DNA of 62,536 bases from RQOF01 sp964461135 (GCA_964461135.1 CAYWTB010000019.1:1-62536); one strand, 5' to 3'; positions 27,292 to 37,424 are shown, numbered from the stretch's first letter. Notes: generated from the sequence alone by a model not told the origin. Numbers and translations: made by a program.

Positions 27292-28935
27292 CTACATCAC
27301 TTCGGGAGCGGAAACTCCTAAAATGGCAAATCCATTAGCGAGAACTGTTTTTGCAGCCATGCATAATGCCAGTCTTGCCTGAGACAATTCCTTGTCGGTT
27401 GTAAGAACCCGGCATTCGGTATAAAATTTGTGAAATACAGTAGAGAGATCCGACAAATATTGAGTCAGTTGATGGGGAGTAAATTCCAGACTGCATCGTT
27501 CCACCACGGCGGGGAATTCCATCAATTTTTTAATCAATTGAATTTCATTGGGATCTTCCAGGCGTTGCAGGCTCTCCGGATTGTCAAAGCGGATCTCTTT
27601 TTCCGCCGCATTTCGCAGGATGCTGCAAATCCGGGCGTGAGCATACTGATTATAATAAACAGGATTCTCATCTGACTGGGTTTTTGCCAGAATAAGATCG
27701 AAATTTAAGTGGCTGTCCATACTCCGCATAAGAAAAAACCAGCGTGTCACATCCACGCCCACTTCATCCATCAATTCATCCAGTGTTACAAAATTTGCTT
27801 TACGGGTGGACATTTTTACTTTTTCACTTCCCTGATAAAGGGTGACAAATTGATGAATGAGCACTTTAATTCTGGTCTCATCATATCCCAGCGCTTTGAT
27901 CCCGGCCAGAACATCCGGGTAAGTGGCAACATGATCAGCACCAAAAATATCCACTATCAGGTCAAAGCCTCGTTCAAACTTGGTTTGGTGATAGGCTATG
28001 TCTGGTAACCGATAGGTCGGTTCTCCGGTACTTTTCAGGATTACCCGGTCCTGGTCTAGGCCAAATGCAGTGGACCGGAACCACAGTGCTCCATCCTTTT
28101 CGTATGCCAGTTTTTTCTGCTTGAAGAGAGAAATGACGCGGTCGATTTCGCCGTTATCGTAGAGGTCTTTTTCGTTAAAATACACATCAAATTCGATACC
28201 CAGACGTTTCAGGGTGGTTTTGATGTCCTTAAAAATGTTTTCTTCAGCGGCCCGTGTAAAGAGTTCCAGATCATCAGCGGGCCGGTTTTTCAGGGCATCT
28301 GAATGTTTCGCCACCATTTCCCGGGCAATATCAATAATATATTCTCCCTGATAATAATCCGGCGGGAACTCGATTTTTTCTCCCAGCAATTCCCTGTATC
28401 GCAGGCGTACTGAATCCCCCAGCACCCGCATTTGGCGGCCCGCATTGTTAAAATAGTATTCACGGCTGATTTGGAATCCGTTCCAGTGCAGAAAATTGGC
28501 AATGGTATCACCCAGCACAGCCTGCCTGCCATGCCCGATGGTAAGGGGCCCGGTGGGATTGGCACTCACAAATTCAACCTGGGCTTTGCGGTTTTTTCCG
28601 GAATTGTTTTTGCCATACTGCTGGCCTTCCGTCAGGATACTGTGAACAACCTGCCAAAGGTAGGTAGGAGAAAGAAAAAAATTAATAAATCCCGGGCCGG
28701 CAATCTCAACCCGGGAAATAGTTTCATCGGGAAGATCCAGGGCGTCTACCAGTGTTCGGGCAATTTTATACGGAGGTAACTTTAACTGACCGGCGAGAAG
28801 CATGGCAATGTTGGTACTCAGATCTCCATGAGCCTCTGCTTTGGGAATTTCAAATATGTAAGCTATGTGAGGATACGATAACTCCTGCAGACATTTATCA
28901 ATTTTGTTCTGCAAATATGATTCGATCTTTTGCAT
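27292..28935 (-). CDS. argS: Arginyl-tRNA synthetase
   Basis: Class I aminoacyl-tRNA synthetase of 547 residues. It has the N-terminal Arg-S additional domain, the HIGH-like motif in SANPTGPLTIGHGRQAV, the KMSKS-like KVKMSTRKANF, and the C-terminal DALR anticodon-binding domain (YAHARICSIL onward). The start at 28935 overlaps the 3' end of rsfS by 38 bp on the same strand. It is the last gene of a minus-strand operon that starts at 30433. Confidence 0.96.
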   Translation of the reverse strand: MQKIESYLQNKIDKCLQELSYPHIAYIFEIPKAEAHGDLSTNIAMLLAGQLKLPPYKIARTLVDALDLPDETISRVEIAGPGFINFFLSPTYLWQVVHSILTEGQQYGKNNSGKNRKAQVEFVSANPTGPLTIGHGRQAVLGDTIANFLHWNGFQISREYYFNNAGRQMRVLGDSVRLRYRELLGEKIEFPPDYYQGEYIIDIAREMVAKHSDALKNRPADDLELFTRAAEENIFKDIKTTLKRLGIEFDVYFNEKDLYDNGEIDRVISLFKQKKLAYEKDGALWFRSTAFGLDQDRVILKSTGEPTYRLPDIAYHQTKFERGFDLIVDIFGADHVATYPDVLAGIKALGYDETRIKVLIHQFVTLYQGSEKVKMSTRKANFVTLDELMDEVGVDVTRWFFLMRSMDSHLNFDLILAKTQSDENPVYYNQYAHARICSILRNAAEKEIRFDNPESLQRLEDPNEIQLIKKLMEFPAVVERCSLEFTPHQLTQYLSDLSTVFHKFYTECRVLTTDKELSQARLALCMAAKTVLANGFAILGVSAPEVM

Positions 28936-29278
28936 CGTCCTCCACCCGAATTATGCGTGCATCACCCCATAGCTTTTCCAGATCATAATATTGGCGGGTA
29001 TGATCCCTGAAGATATGAACCACCACATCTATATAATCCATAAGAACCCAGTTAAAGTTCTTATATCCTTCTTTGTGCCAGACTTTTATTTTTTCGGCAT
29101 CCAGTTTATCTTCAAGATAATCTGCTATAGCTTTCACATGCGGTTCCGATTCACCACTGACAATCACAAAATAATCCGTAACGTCCGTCAGATTCTTAAC
29201 ATCCAGGATTACAATATCATTTCCTTTCTTTTCCCAGGCAAATTCTGCCAGGGTATGAGCCAATTGGTCCGAACTCAA
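28898..29278 (-). CDS. rsfS: Ribosomal silencing factor RsfS
   Basis: RsfS binds ribosomal protein uL14 and blocks subunit joining when nutrients are low. The 126-residue protein has the family blocks KKGNDIVILDVKNLTDVTDYFVI, SGESEPHVKAIAD, and the ending NWVLMDYIDVVVHIF with REYYDLEKLWGDA-type C-terminus. It lies 12 bp downstream of the LytR_C gene, and its C-terminus overlaps argS. Confidence 0.95.
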   Translation of the reverse strand: MSSDQLAHTLAEFAWEKKGNDIVILDVKNLTDVTDYFVIVSGESEPHVKAIADYLEDKLDAEKIKVWHKEGYKNFNWVLMDYIDVVVHIFRDHTRQYYDLEKLWGDARIIRVEDDAKDRIIFAEQN

Positions 29279-29290
29279 TACGGTTTCCTC

Positions 29291-29938
29291 TTATTTTTTA
29301 AATGGTTTAAGATTTTTATAATCTTTACCCAGAATAATGGAAGCATCCAGCTGTTTATTTTTGTCTTTTTCTGTTTGAACATATTTTTCGTCTATTCCCA
29401 GAAAGGAGGCTATTTTCAGGGCATTTTCCCTGTTGCCGCTCCGGTCGATTACCTGCGAATTAGCCACATCATAACGCGAATAATTTCCCATATACACCAC
29501 GTCCACTTCTGATTTTCGCAGGTAATCCGTAGTGTTTTTTGCTATTCCTGAAACTCCACATCCATTCAAAACCTCGACCTGCGTTTTTTGTGGAACGGGT
29601 GTCAGTTTGGGCTGAGTTTCGGTATCCACCGGTTTATCGCCATCCTGCGATACGGTTTCTCCTTTGGTTTCCTCTTGCGGCCCGGTCTGAATGGCTTTTT
29701 CTTCTCCGGATTTGCCGGAAGACAGGAATCCTGAGATATTCACTGAGGTTGTTACCTGATAAAATACAAAAATCAGCAGGGCGAAAATAAAAAAATAGAT
29801 GAATGGTTTTAAGTAGGAAAAGATTGAAAGACTATTTTTGGGTGTTCGACCGGTAGGTTGATGACTTTCCTGCAGCTTTTTATTGACAATTTTCTTTATT
29901 CTTTTATCAGAAAAATCTCTCCGAACACGTCTGGCCAA
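29291..29938 (-). CDS. Membrane-anchored LytR_C-domain protein
   Basis: 215 residues: a basic cytoplasmic N-terminus (about 1-40), one transmembrane helix (about 44-64), a Glu/Gln/Pro-rich linker (65-120) and a C-terminal LytR_C domain. The domain begins with VEVLNGCGVSGIA and ends in LDASIILGKDY, the usual blocks of this family. LytR_C proteins are envelope-associated; in actinobacteria some attach to LCP enzymes, but a role in a Gram-negative is not established. Placement directly before rsfS is typical of several FCB genomes. Confidence 0.85.
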   Translation of the reverse strand: MARRVRRDFSDKRIKKIVNKKLQESHQPTGRTPKNSLSIFSYLKPFIYFFIFALLIFVFYQVTTSVNISGFLSSGKSGEEKAIQTGPQEETKGETVSQDGDKPVDTETQPKLTPVPQKTQVEVLNGCGVSGIAKNTTDYLRKSEVDVVYMGNYSRYDVANSQVIDRSGNRENALKIASFLGIDEKYVQTEKDKNKQLDASIILGKDYKNLKPFKK

Positions 29939-29962
29939 ACTTTACAATCTCCTAAACTAAAA

Positions 29963-30433
29963 TCACCAGCCAAATTCATCATTATAAAATCCCGAGTTGT
30001 AATAACCCGGACCATAGTAACCAGGCCGGACATCAAATCCTACTTTAATAAGACTATTCTCTGTGGGGCGGTAAAACAACTCCGCTCCGCCAAAAAACTG
30101 AGTATTGTTAAGGGCCGGATTTTGAAAGGAATTATAAGGCGAATTCATAATTCCCAGGTTCAAACGCAGAAAGAGCGGATTGCTGATCTGATAATTTATA
30201 GTATTCATATAACTGTTTACCATCATACCGCCGGCACTGCCCATGCTCATGTAACTCATGGAAAAACTGTGATGCATACTTAATTTATCAGGATTCAGAA
30301 AACCCAAAATCAGATTGCTGTTCGGTCTTATCCCGACCTGAGAAAATGATGGAAGTTTGCTGCTCTCCTTGAGTTGGGCAAACAATAACAGCGGGATAAA
30401 AAAGATACTAACGAAAATCAGCAATTTTCTCAT
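29963..30433 (-). CDS. Small secreted protein of unknown function
   Basis: 156 residues with a signal peptide (cleavage after LLFAQ). The mature part is methionine-, serine- and asparagine-rich with strand-like segments (HHSFSMSYMSMGS, AGGMMVNSYMN, PLFLRLNLGI). It has a tyrosine/glycine-rich tail and ends FGW, which suggests a small outer-membrane or periplasmic beta-structured protein. AAGGAGG lies just before the ATG. It heads the operon LytR_C-rsfS-argS. I recognise no named family. Confidence 0.75.
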   Translation of the reverse strand: MRKLLIFVSIFFIPLLLFAQLKESSKLPSFSQVGIRPNSNLILGFLNPDKLSMHHSFSMSYMSMGSAGGMMVNSYMNTINYQISNPLFLRLNLGIMNSPYNSFQNPALNNTQFFGGAELFYRPTENSLIKVGFDVRPGYYGPGYYNSGFYNDEFGW

Positions 30434-31219
30434 GATTCCTCCTTAAGGGCAACATGCATAATAAAATAACCTCATGCCTTTAAAAAATGTTCCTACCGAA
30501 TTTAAAGAAATATCTTATCAGATGATAGTTTTATTTGATTCCATTTGCCGGACATCTGAGATTATCTTTTTTACTCTTCCTGAGACCTTTCCGCCTGTTT
30601 TTGGGAGGATTATAGGTTTTGTTCAGGCTGGCTCCGATCATACCAATAATCATGTTATGCCCCAATGGCTTTCTGCTACTCGGAATTCCGAAAATGGAAA
30701 AAGCAGTTGGAAAAGAATCTGAAGATGGATTATTATTTATAGATTCAGGAACGATCATGTTCCGGGAAAAAAGATAAACCTGTGTTAGATTGCGGAAGAA
30801 TGGAAAAACAGATGAAAGTATTTCTTTAAATGTATTTGATAATCTCGAAATATGATTATGTACTCTGCGCAACAGAGCGAAATGATTGATGTAACTGTGC
30901 TATATTTAATCAGTGATCAATTTAACCGTTTAATCCAGCCTTTGGAAACCGGATTTTATGCCCGGAAACGCCTGGTTAAGGAATACATTTAAAATGCACA
31001 CAAACTCCAACCGCTATAAGGCCATTTTGGTCTGCCTGCCGAAGACAGGGGGTGCACAAAATCATGGAAACCTTAAAATATCCACAATGAAAACGGGCTT
31101 AAATTCCCTGCTGCATGGACCAGATGCTGACAGAGGTTCAGAAATGTGGCTATTATTATAATAACGCATCTATATGAACCAGTAACCTGTTCAAATATCA
31201 AAATATTAGAGGAGGCACA
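30434..31219. other. Gene-free spacer upstream of leucyl aminopeptidase
   Basis: About 790 bp between divergent genes. Short frames on both strands (largest about 113 codons at 30531-30872) show no recognisable motif, odd composition and no ribosome sites. I regard them as chance. The aminopeptidase promoter should lie at the right edge; GAGGAGG at about 31209-31215 is its ribosome site. Confidence 0.55.
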
Positions 31220-32743
31220 ATGAAGATAAACTTTCATACAAACCGGTTTGAAAATATTAAAACAGATGTTTTGATCCTACCTATCTTTGAGGGAATGAAA
31301 AAACTACCCGCAGCCCTGAGTTTCCTGGAAAAGCATATATTACCGTCTTTCGAAATTTTACTAAAAAGAATAGTTCAGGAAAAGAAGGGAAATAAGAAAA
31401 TTACCGTTTATTCAACCCATGCCGGATTTCCTCTGATTATTCTTCTGGGAATGGGAAAAACCGATGACTGGAGTCTTGAAAAAGCACGTCAATTGTGGGG
31501 AAGCTTTGTCCTGACAGGCCGTGAGTTGCAGCAAAAGAAGATTGCAGTTTACTGGGATAACGGTTATCCGGAGACGGAACATTCCGGATGGTTCATCGGT
31601 GAAGCTGTATCTGCACTGTATACTGCAGGTTATTCTGTCAATGAGTTCCTCACTGATAAAACTGAACTTGAGCCTGAAATTGAGAAGGTAGATCTTTTAT
31701 ATCCGGATGCTCCAAAACAACTGGAAAAGCAGATTAAAAACGGTATTGCCATTGGCGGGAGCATTAACCTGACCCGCCGGCTGGCAGAGTATCCTTCCAA
31801 CCTGATGACTCCCTCCATATTTGTGGAAGAGGTCCGGCATCTGGGGAAGGAGAACAATTGGACTCTGGAGATATTAGATGAAAAGAGACTTCAGGAGAAG
31901 GGTCTGGGAGCTTTGCTGGCTGTGGCGCAGGGAAGTGAGAATCCTCCTTATCTGGCAATTGCTGCTTATGAACACCCGGAGGCAAAGAAGACCATTGCCA
32001 TGGTAGGGAAAGGAGTAACCTTCGACAGTGGTGGTATTTCCATAAAACCTTCCAAAAATATGGAAGAGATGAAGTATGACATAAGCGGAGCGGCGGCTGT
32101 GCTGGGGGCCCTGCGGTGCATTACCCACTCAAAATTGCCGTTGCGGGCGCTGGCGGTCATGCCCCTGGTGGAGAATATGCCTTCCGGAGGGGCCATCCGT
32201 CCGGGTGATATTGTCAGGAGTTATTCCGGAAAATATATTGAGATAATTAACACCGATGCGGAGGGAAGGCTCATCCTGGCGGATGCGTTAAGCTATGTGG
32301 AAAAAAATTATCAGCCTGATATAATCGTTGATCTGGCCACACTTACCGGCTCGGTGGTAGTGGCTCTGGGACATGTGGTAGCAGGAATTATGACGGAGAA
32401 TTCCGGTCTGCTGCACATGCTCCAGGAGGCTGCCGGTATTTCAGGAGAGAAGATCTGGCAGCTCCCGTTATGGGACGAGTATAAAGAGATGATGAAAAGT
32501 AAAATAGCAGATATACCGAATATTTCAAATAAAGCTGGGGCGGGAACCATTACGGCTGCCATATTTTTAAAATTTTTTGTGGAGAAAACGGCCTGGGCCC
32601 ATCTGGATATTGCCGGTACGGCTTATGGCATGCCGGAGAAAAGTTATCGTCCCGAGGGAGCAACCGGTTTTGGGGTGAAATTGTTGTGGCATCTGGCGCG
32701 GCTTCTGCCGGAAGATCAGGATAAAAAAGCAGGCGGCCTTTAA
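31220..32743 (+). CDS. pepA: Leucyl aminopeptidase (M17 family)
   Basis: A 507-residue M17 aminopeptidase that releases N-terminal residues from peptides using two metal ions. The catalytic domain has VGKGVTFDSGGISIKP (metal Lys/Asp) and NTDAEGRLILADAL (metal ligands and catalytic Arg), plus the EMKYDISGAAAVLG block. The N-terminal macro-like domain is recognisable. The ribosome site is GAGGAGG. Cytosolic: no signal peptide. It converges on the aspartyl-protease gene. Confidence 0.94.
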   Translation: MKINFHTNRFENIKTDVLILPIFEGMKKLPAALSFLEKHILPSFEILLKRIVQEKKGNKKITVYSTHAGFPLIILLGMGKTDDWSLEKARQLWGSFVLTGRELQQKKIAVYWDNGYPETEHSGWFIGEAVSALYTAGYSVNEFLTDKTELEPEIEKVDLLYPDAPKQLEKQIKNGIAIGGSINLTRRLAEYPSNLMTPSIFVEEVRHLGKENNWTLEILDEKRLQEKGLGALLAVAQGSENPPYLAIAAYEHPEAKKTIAMVGKGVTFDSGGISIKPSKNMEEMKYDISGAAAVLGALRCITHSKLPLRALAVMPLVENMPSGGAIRPGDIVRSYSGKYIEIINTDAEGRLILADALSYVEKNYQPDIIVDLATLTGSVVVALGHVVAGIMTENSGLLHMLQEAAGISGEKIWQLPLWDEYKEMMKSKIADIPNISNKAGAGTITAAIFLKFFVEKTAWAHLDIAGTAYGMPEKSYRPEGATGFGVKLLWHLARLLPEDQDKKAGGL

Positions 32744-32808
32744 CAAAAATATACCAAAAGTATCAAAATCCGGAGCATCAGCGGGTGGATGGTAACCATC
32801 ATTGTCAT

Positions 32809-34014
32809 TTAATGGGTGGCGGGCAGCAGGGGGGCTTTTTTCAGCAGAATCTTTTTCTCTCGGTAACCGTCCCGGTAGACCAGTTCAATAGCAGCAATGC
32901 GGTCATTATTAAGTATCTGATTAATATCATTAATGGACATATTTTTTAGCGCCCGGGAATTTAGGCTAATAACCTCGGATTTCAGCGGCAAACCGGCTTG
33001 CTCAGCCGGCGATCCTTTCCAGATAGCCTCCACAAGGGTCTTATTTTCGGGAGTTTTTGATAATTTAATCCCGGTTGAAAAAAAATTGGAAGCCAGTTTT
33101 ACCTTTCCATAAGGAATCAGGAAAAGTTCATTATCCGGATAGTGGAGGAATATCCGGAACTGGGAGAGAAGTTCATAACCCCATATTATATCATCGGTAT
33201 TTGAAAATAATACGGCCATATCGGTCAACTCCAGGGGACCGGTTTTGACAGTTCCGAGCCGGCCCAGATAATTTTTTCCGATAGGGCTGTTTGGCCAGCT
33301 GGCCATCACTCCCCTGGACTCGATTAGGGGAGCGGGACGCCAACCCTCTTTTTCAATGACCTCCAGAGGAAATACCAGGGCAAAGGGGGCACCGGTGTCG
33401 ATCAAACCGGGCCAGGACCAGCGGTCATTTACCCTGCATTGAATTCTGGGCAGATTGCCCTCATTTCGGGTATCGATGGGAATACGGTATCCCCCGGAAG
33501 ATACAGGGAAAGGCGAGTCGGCTAAAATCAGTTCATTTTTAAGGTAATCTATACTGACATAAAAATATTTCAGGAAATCAGATCCCAGAAAACCGCACAA
33601 TCCGGGATCTACGGTGTAAAATGTAGAATAATCCATCACCGCAGCCTGGAAATTTTTCACTTCCATATCTCCCAAACGGACCGATATTTTATCTTTCAGC
33701 AGATAAGCAAATTTAATCTTTCCTTCCACCTTCAGGGAAGAACCCCGCTGCAGTCCCAGTTCTTCAGCCGTTCTCTGGTCCATGCTGGTAAAAGCTCCGG
33801 TATCCAGAATGAATTTATAAATCTTTCCGCTGTGATTGATGCTGACAGGTATATAAATCCGGTGTCCTATCAGTTCAAAAGAAAATCTGTCGCTCTGGCT
33901 CTGTAATACCGGTGTTCCTCCGCTGAAGGGATTTCCGGATTGGGCAAAACAGGTAACACTCATAAATAAATTCAAGAGAAAATAAAACCAGATGTAGATA
34001 ATAATTTTTAGCAT
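32809..34014 (-). CDS. Periplasmic aspartyl protease with PDZ domain
   Basis: 401 residues with a signal peptide (cleavage near CFAQ). Two retropepsin-like half sites lie on one chain: Asp71 in LDTGAFTS and Asp206 in IDTGAPFA, each followed by a hydrophobic strand, so the protein can fold as a pepsin-like monomer. A C-terminal PDZ domain (about 305-395) begins LVEAIWKGSPAEQAGLPL. Such clan-AA proteins with PDZ occur in FCB and proteobacteria; substrates are unknown. Confidence 0.88.
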   Translation of the reverse strand: MLKIIIYIWFYFLLNLFMSVTCFAQSGNPFSGGTPVLQSQSDRFSFELIGHRIYIPVSINHSGKIYKFILDTGAFTSMDQRTAEELGLQRGSSLKVEGKIKFAYLLKDKISVRLGDMEVKNFQAAVMDYSTFYTVDPGLCGFLGSDFLKYFYVSIDYLKNELILADSPFPVSSGGYRIPIDTRNEGNLPRIQCRVNDRWSWPGLIDTGAPFALVFPLEVIEKEGWRPAPLIESRGVMASWPNSPIGKNYLGRLGTVKTGPLELTDMAVLFSNTDDIIWGYELLSQFRIFLHYPDNELFLIPYGKVKLASNFFSTGIKLSKTPENKTLVEAIWKGSPAEQAGLPLKSEVISLNSRALKNMSINDINQILNNDRIAAIELVYRDGYREKKILLKKAPLLPATH

Positions 34015-34230
34015 TTCCTGTTCTGTCCGCCATTATTTCTATCTTCTTTATCGGCAGCAGGTGCCTTTTATGGAGGGAAAATTTTTTTAAATCTATCAGT
34101 CAGGGGATTGTACAGCTGAAACAGCGGGGAGGTGGTACCTGTCAATTTGTGTTTTTGTAGATATTAAAATCCCAAAGCAGGGGGACCAATTATCAGCAAC
34201 GTTACCGAAGAATATTGGGTTGGCCGAATT

Positions 34231-35367
34231 TTAATACCATCTGAATATTTTAAGACCGGTCAGGAAAAAAATAATCCCGATCATGGTAAGGGCAGCGGTG
34301 GGTAGGGCAATTTCCGGTATCCCCGCACCCTCGTTAAAAATGCTGCGTATACTGTCTGCCAGCATGGTTAATGGCAATTTCTGAATAACAGGGATGCTCC
34401 ATTTCGGAAAATTATGATAGCTGAAAAAGATACCGGACAGAACCATCATGGGAAGTACCACGGCATTAATCAGGCCGTTACCGATTTCGGTATTGGCAGT
34501 CCGGCAAGAAATAAAAATAGAAATACCTGAAAAAGAGATATTTCCCGCCAGAAATACCAGGGCGAGGGCCACGATGTCCCCCTGTACCCGGATATGAAAG
34601 AAGAAGAAGGCGAAAATAAACAACAGGGCAGATTCCAGGAAATTCATTCCGAATCTTACAATAATGATTGCCAGCAGAAGATTCGATTTTCTCATGGGTG
34701 TGGCGATCATTCTCCGGAGGAGTTTTTTGGTGCGTTTATCGATGATTCCGTAGCTGATTCCCCATAAGGAGGACATCATGATGCCCATGGCAATAAGACC
34801 GGGAACCAGGAAATCAATATACCGGGTACCCGTTACCGTAAGCGGTGCAATGTATCCGGGGTTTTCCACAGGTTTCTTCTCAAGCGGATTCAGCACCCTG
34901 GATAGTTTCATATAATTGAGCTGTGCTTCCGGATTGAGCGGATCAAAGTGATAAATGAATTTACCGTTTTTCTCTTCAAGAATCAGGCTGATATTGCCTC
35001 GTTTAAGCATGACCATTGCTTCATTCCAGCTGGTCGGCAGAAAAATGAAGGTGGAATTACCCAGTTTGTCATTGTAAATGGTCAGTCTGAGGTGTCCTGA
35101 TGTTTCCTGCCATGTCAGGTTGGTCACATTCGCACTGTTCTCCAGCCGGTGCCACAGTGTTACACCGTCTGACGGGATTTCTCCAATGCTGATTACCGCC
35201 ACGGTGCGGACAATATCGGTTTTTTTAGTGAAAGCTACGCCCAGTCCGAGTGCCATTAATATGGGAAACACAATTCCCCAGAAAATTACACCGGGTTCAC
35301 GGATAATTTCCTTAAAATGTGCCGATATCAGCTGTAACAGTTGGTGTCTGAGAGTAAATTTAGGCAT
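34231..35367 (-). CDS. ABC-2-type transporter permease
   Basis: 378 residues with one N-terminal helix, an extracytoplasmic domain (about 45-180), then five to six C-terminal helices (FLVPGLIAMGIMMSSLWGI onward), the usual ABC-2/NatB-like plan. The start overlaps the ATPase gene by 8 bp, so they form one exporter. The exported substrate is unknown; drug or natural-product export and lipid transport are typical for the family. Confidence 0.88.
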   Translation of the reverse strand: MPKFTLRHQLLQLISAHFKEIIREPGVIFWGIVFPILMALGLGVAFTKKTDIVRTVAVISIGEIPSDGVTLWHRLENSANVTNLTWQETSGHLRLTIYNDKLGNSTFIFLPTSWNEAMVMLKRGNISLILEEKNGKFIYHFDPLNPEAQLNYMKLSRVLNPLEKKPVENPGYIAPLTVTGTRYIDFLVPGLIAMGIMMSSLWGISYGIIDKRTKKLLRRMIATPMRKSNLLLAIIIVRFGMNFLESALLFIFAFFFFHIRVQGDIVALALVFLAGNISFSGISIFISCRTANTEIGNGLINAVVLPMMVLSGIFFSYHNFPKWSIPVIQKLPLTMLADSIRSIFNEGAGIPEIALPTAALTMIGIIFFLTGLKIFRWY

Positions 35368-36307
35368 TGAGCTGTCTTCCGGTCAGTGAAAGAAAAAGAT
35401 CATTCAGGGTCGTTCTGCGACATTCCAGGTTTTGCAACCTCAGGTTATTTCTTTTCAAATAATTCAGAAAATCCGGCAGTTCTTTCTCGATATTGTGCAT
35501 GGTAAGTGTTCCCCGGGCATTTTGCGGATCCCAGATCACCTGGAAGGAATTTTCAGGCGGGTTAAAGTGGACGGCTGAGAGATCTCCCTCCAGGCTGAAA
35601 TCAATGGTTTTGTTGCCTTTCCGGTCATCCAGCAGCTTTTCCAGCGGCCCTTCACGGATGATTTCCCCGCGATCAATGAGAATAATATAGTCACACAGAT
35701 TTTCGGCTTCTTCCATGTAATGGGTGGTCAGAATCAGAGAAGTGGCTTGCTCTGCTTTCAGTTGGTTCAGGATATTCCAGATGTCCCTGCGGGCGGTAGG
35801 ATCCAGGCCGGTGGTGGGTTCATCCAGCAGCAGTATCTCAGGCTTGTTCAACAGGGCTATCCCCAGCGCCAGCCGCTGCCGCTGTCCACCGGAAAGATTT
35901 ACCACATAGGATTTACGTTTCTCCTGCAGGCCAGAGAGTTCAATGATTTCTTCAATACGGCTCATTGGCAGCAGATAAAAGCTGGCAAAAAGTGTCAGGG
36001 TCTCCACCACAGTCAGTTTATCCATGAAGCGTGTTTCCTGCAGGGAAAGCCCGATAATTTTATGAATATCCTCCTCATGTCCTTTCCATCGCCGGTTCTT
36101 AATGAGGATTGTGCCCTGATCCGGTTTCTGAATACCCTCTATCATTTCTACCAGGGTAGTTTTTCCGGCTCCGTTGGGTCCCAGCAGGGCAACGAATTCT
36201 CCACGATGAATCTGCAGGCTCACACCTTTTACAGCCTTAACCTGCTTGAATGACTTGAAAACGTTGTCAACATTGATAACGGTTTCCGCATGTCTGAAAG
36301 TATTCAT
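35360..36307 (-). CDS. ABC transporter ATP-binding protein
   Basis: 315 residues with Walker A GPNGAGKTT, the signature LSGGQRQR, Walker B ILLLDEPTTGLDP and the H-loop LTTHYME. A short C-terminal extension follows, as in the NatA/DrrA group. It is the ATPase half of the exporter whose permease overlaps its 3' end. The gene is divergent from the CpsB-like gene across a 310-bp spacer in which I see nothing else. Confidence 0.93.
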   Translation of the reverse strand: MNTFRHAETVINVDNVFKSFKQVKAVKGVSLQIHRGEFVALLGPNGAGKTTLVEMIEGIQKPDQGTILIKNRRWKGHEEDIHKIIGLSLQETRFMDKLTVVETLTLFASFYLLPMSRIEEIIELSGLQEKRKSYVVNLSGGQRQRLALGIALLNKPEILLLDEPTTGLDPTARRDIWNILNQLKAEQATSLILTTHYMEEAENLCDYIILIDRGEIIREGPLEKLLDDRKGNKTIDFSLEGDLSAVHFNPPENSFQVIWDPQNARGTLTMHNIEKELPDFLNYLKRNNLRLQNLECRRTTLNDLFLSLTGRQLNA

Positions 36308-36617
36308 CTCTTTTTCTCACCAGCAAAACAAGTGAATAATTTAATCCATAATGGAAGCAAAAGGGAACGATAATTCACAGAAATAAAGGCATCCTGGTAA
36401 TTTTTTACAAAAATAAAGGTATGGTTTCCCGATAATTGTGCCGACTGTTCTGTGTCTTCTATCAGGTGGAATAACCAACGGCTTAACTCGCATCAAGGTT
36501 AAAACCGTCAATATTTTTTATTATTGAATTGAATCCCGGTTACTACCTATCTTTTTATGATTTCGGAAAAAGGTCCAGCCGCTTCTAAAGGCGAGGGATC
36601 GAAAGGTGTTTCGCCTC

Positions 36618-37424
36618 ATGCAAAAAATGATAGACATTCATGCGCATCTCATTCCCCAATTTGATGACGGTCCCCAAAACTTTGATGAATCTATTGACAT
36701 GCTGCAGCAGGCGGCGGATCAGGGAATTACGGACGTTTTTGCCACCTCTCATTTCAATGAATCGATTTCACCGGAAATTGAGAAAGACTATTTTACAAAA
36801 CTGAAAAAACTTATAGATAAGACGGCACAAAAAAATATACCGGTAAATATTTACTCCGGAGCAGAAATATTCTATCACCGGTATGTGGAAAATACCGTAA
36901 AGGCAAACAGGGTAACTACATTAGGCAACTGGAAGCAATATGTACTGATTGAATTTCCCATGTTCCAGATGCCTGATGGGGCGGAAGAGGTCCTTTTCCG
37001 GCTTACTGCTGAAAACTTCATTCCTGTTATTGCCCATCCGGAACGGTATGTTATGGTGATCGGACGCCCGGGCAAGGTGCAGAACTTTCTGAGATTCGGA
37101 GGACTTCTGCAGCTGAACGGGGGAAGCATACTGGGGCATTTTGGTAAAGATATCCAGAAAACAGCCATGCAGCTGCTGGAAAAGCAATTTGTCCATTTTA
37201 TAGCGTCGGATGCTCATTCCAGCGGTGAACGCCGGTTTGTTTTAAGGGAAGTATACACATTTTTACAGAATAAAATTCATCCGGAGTATTTGAATGAAAT
37301 CCTGTACCAGAATCAGCAGAAAATTATTGAAAAAACTCGTCTGGAAAGAATCAAATTACCGGAACTGCCAGACAAAGGTGGCATTTTTCATAATATCAGA
37401 AAACGCTTGAAATTTTCATCTTAA
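36618..37424 (+). CDS. CpsB/CapC-like PHP tyrosine-protein phosphatase
   Basis: A PHP-fold metal phosphatase of the CpsB/YwqE type, which dephosphorylates bacterial tyrosine kinases that control polysaccharide export. Metal-binding blocks are MIDIHAHLIPQFDDGP near the start, IAHPERY and ASDAHSS. The ATG at 36618 (MQKMIDIHAH) is favoured: GAAAGG lies about 11 bp upstream, and an in-frame GTG at 36606 would overlap it. The partner kinase and polysaccharide genes are not in the window. Length 268 residues, normal for the family. Confidence 0.88.
   Translation: MQKMIDIHAHLIPQFDDGPQNFDESIDMLQQAADQGITDVFATSHFNESISPEIEKDYFTKLKKLIDKTAQKNIPVNIYSGAEIFYHRYVENTVKANRVTTLGNWKQYVLIEFPMFQMPDGAEEVLFRLTAENFIPVIAHPERYVMVIGRPGKVQNFLRFGGLLQLNGGSILGHFGKDIQKTAMQLLEKQFVHFIASDAHSSGERRFVLREVYTFLQNKIHPEYLNEILYQNQQKIIEKTRLERIKLPELPDKGGIFHNIRKRLKFSS

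Noticed and set aside
30531..30872. 113-codon frame on the minus strand in the spacer before pepA
   Set aside because: No family motif, signal peptide or ribosome site; composition is not like the neighbouring genes; probably chance.
30958..31161. 67-codon plus-strand frame before pepA
   Set aside because: No motif, no homologous feel and no ribosome site; inside the leader of pepA.
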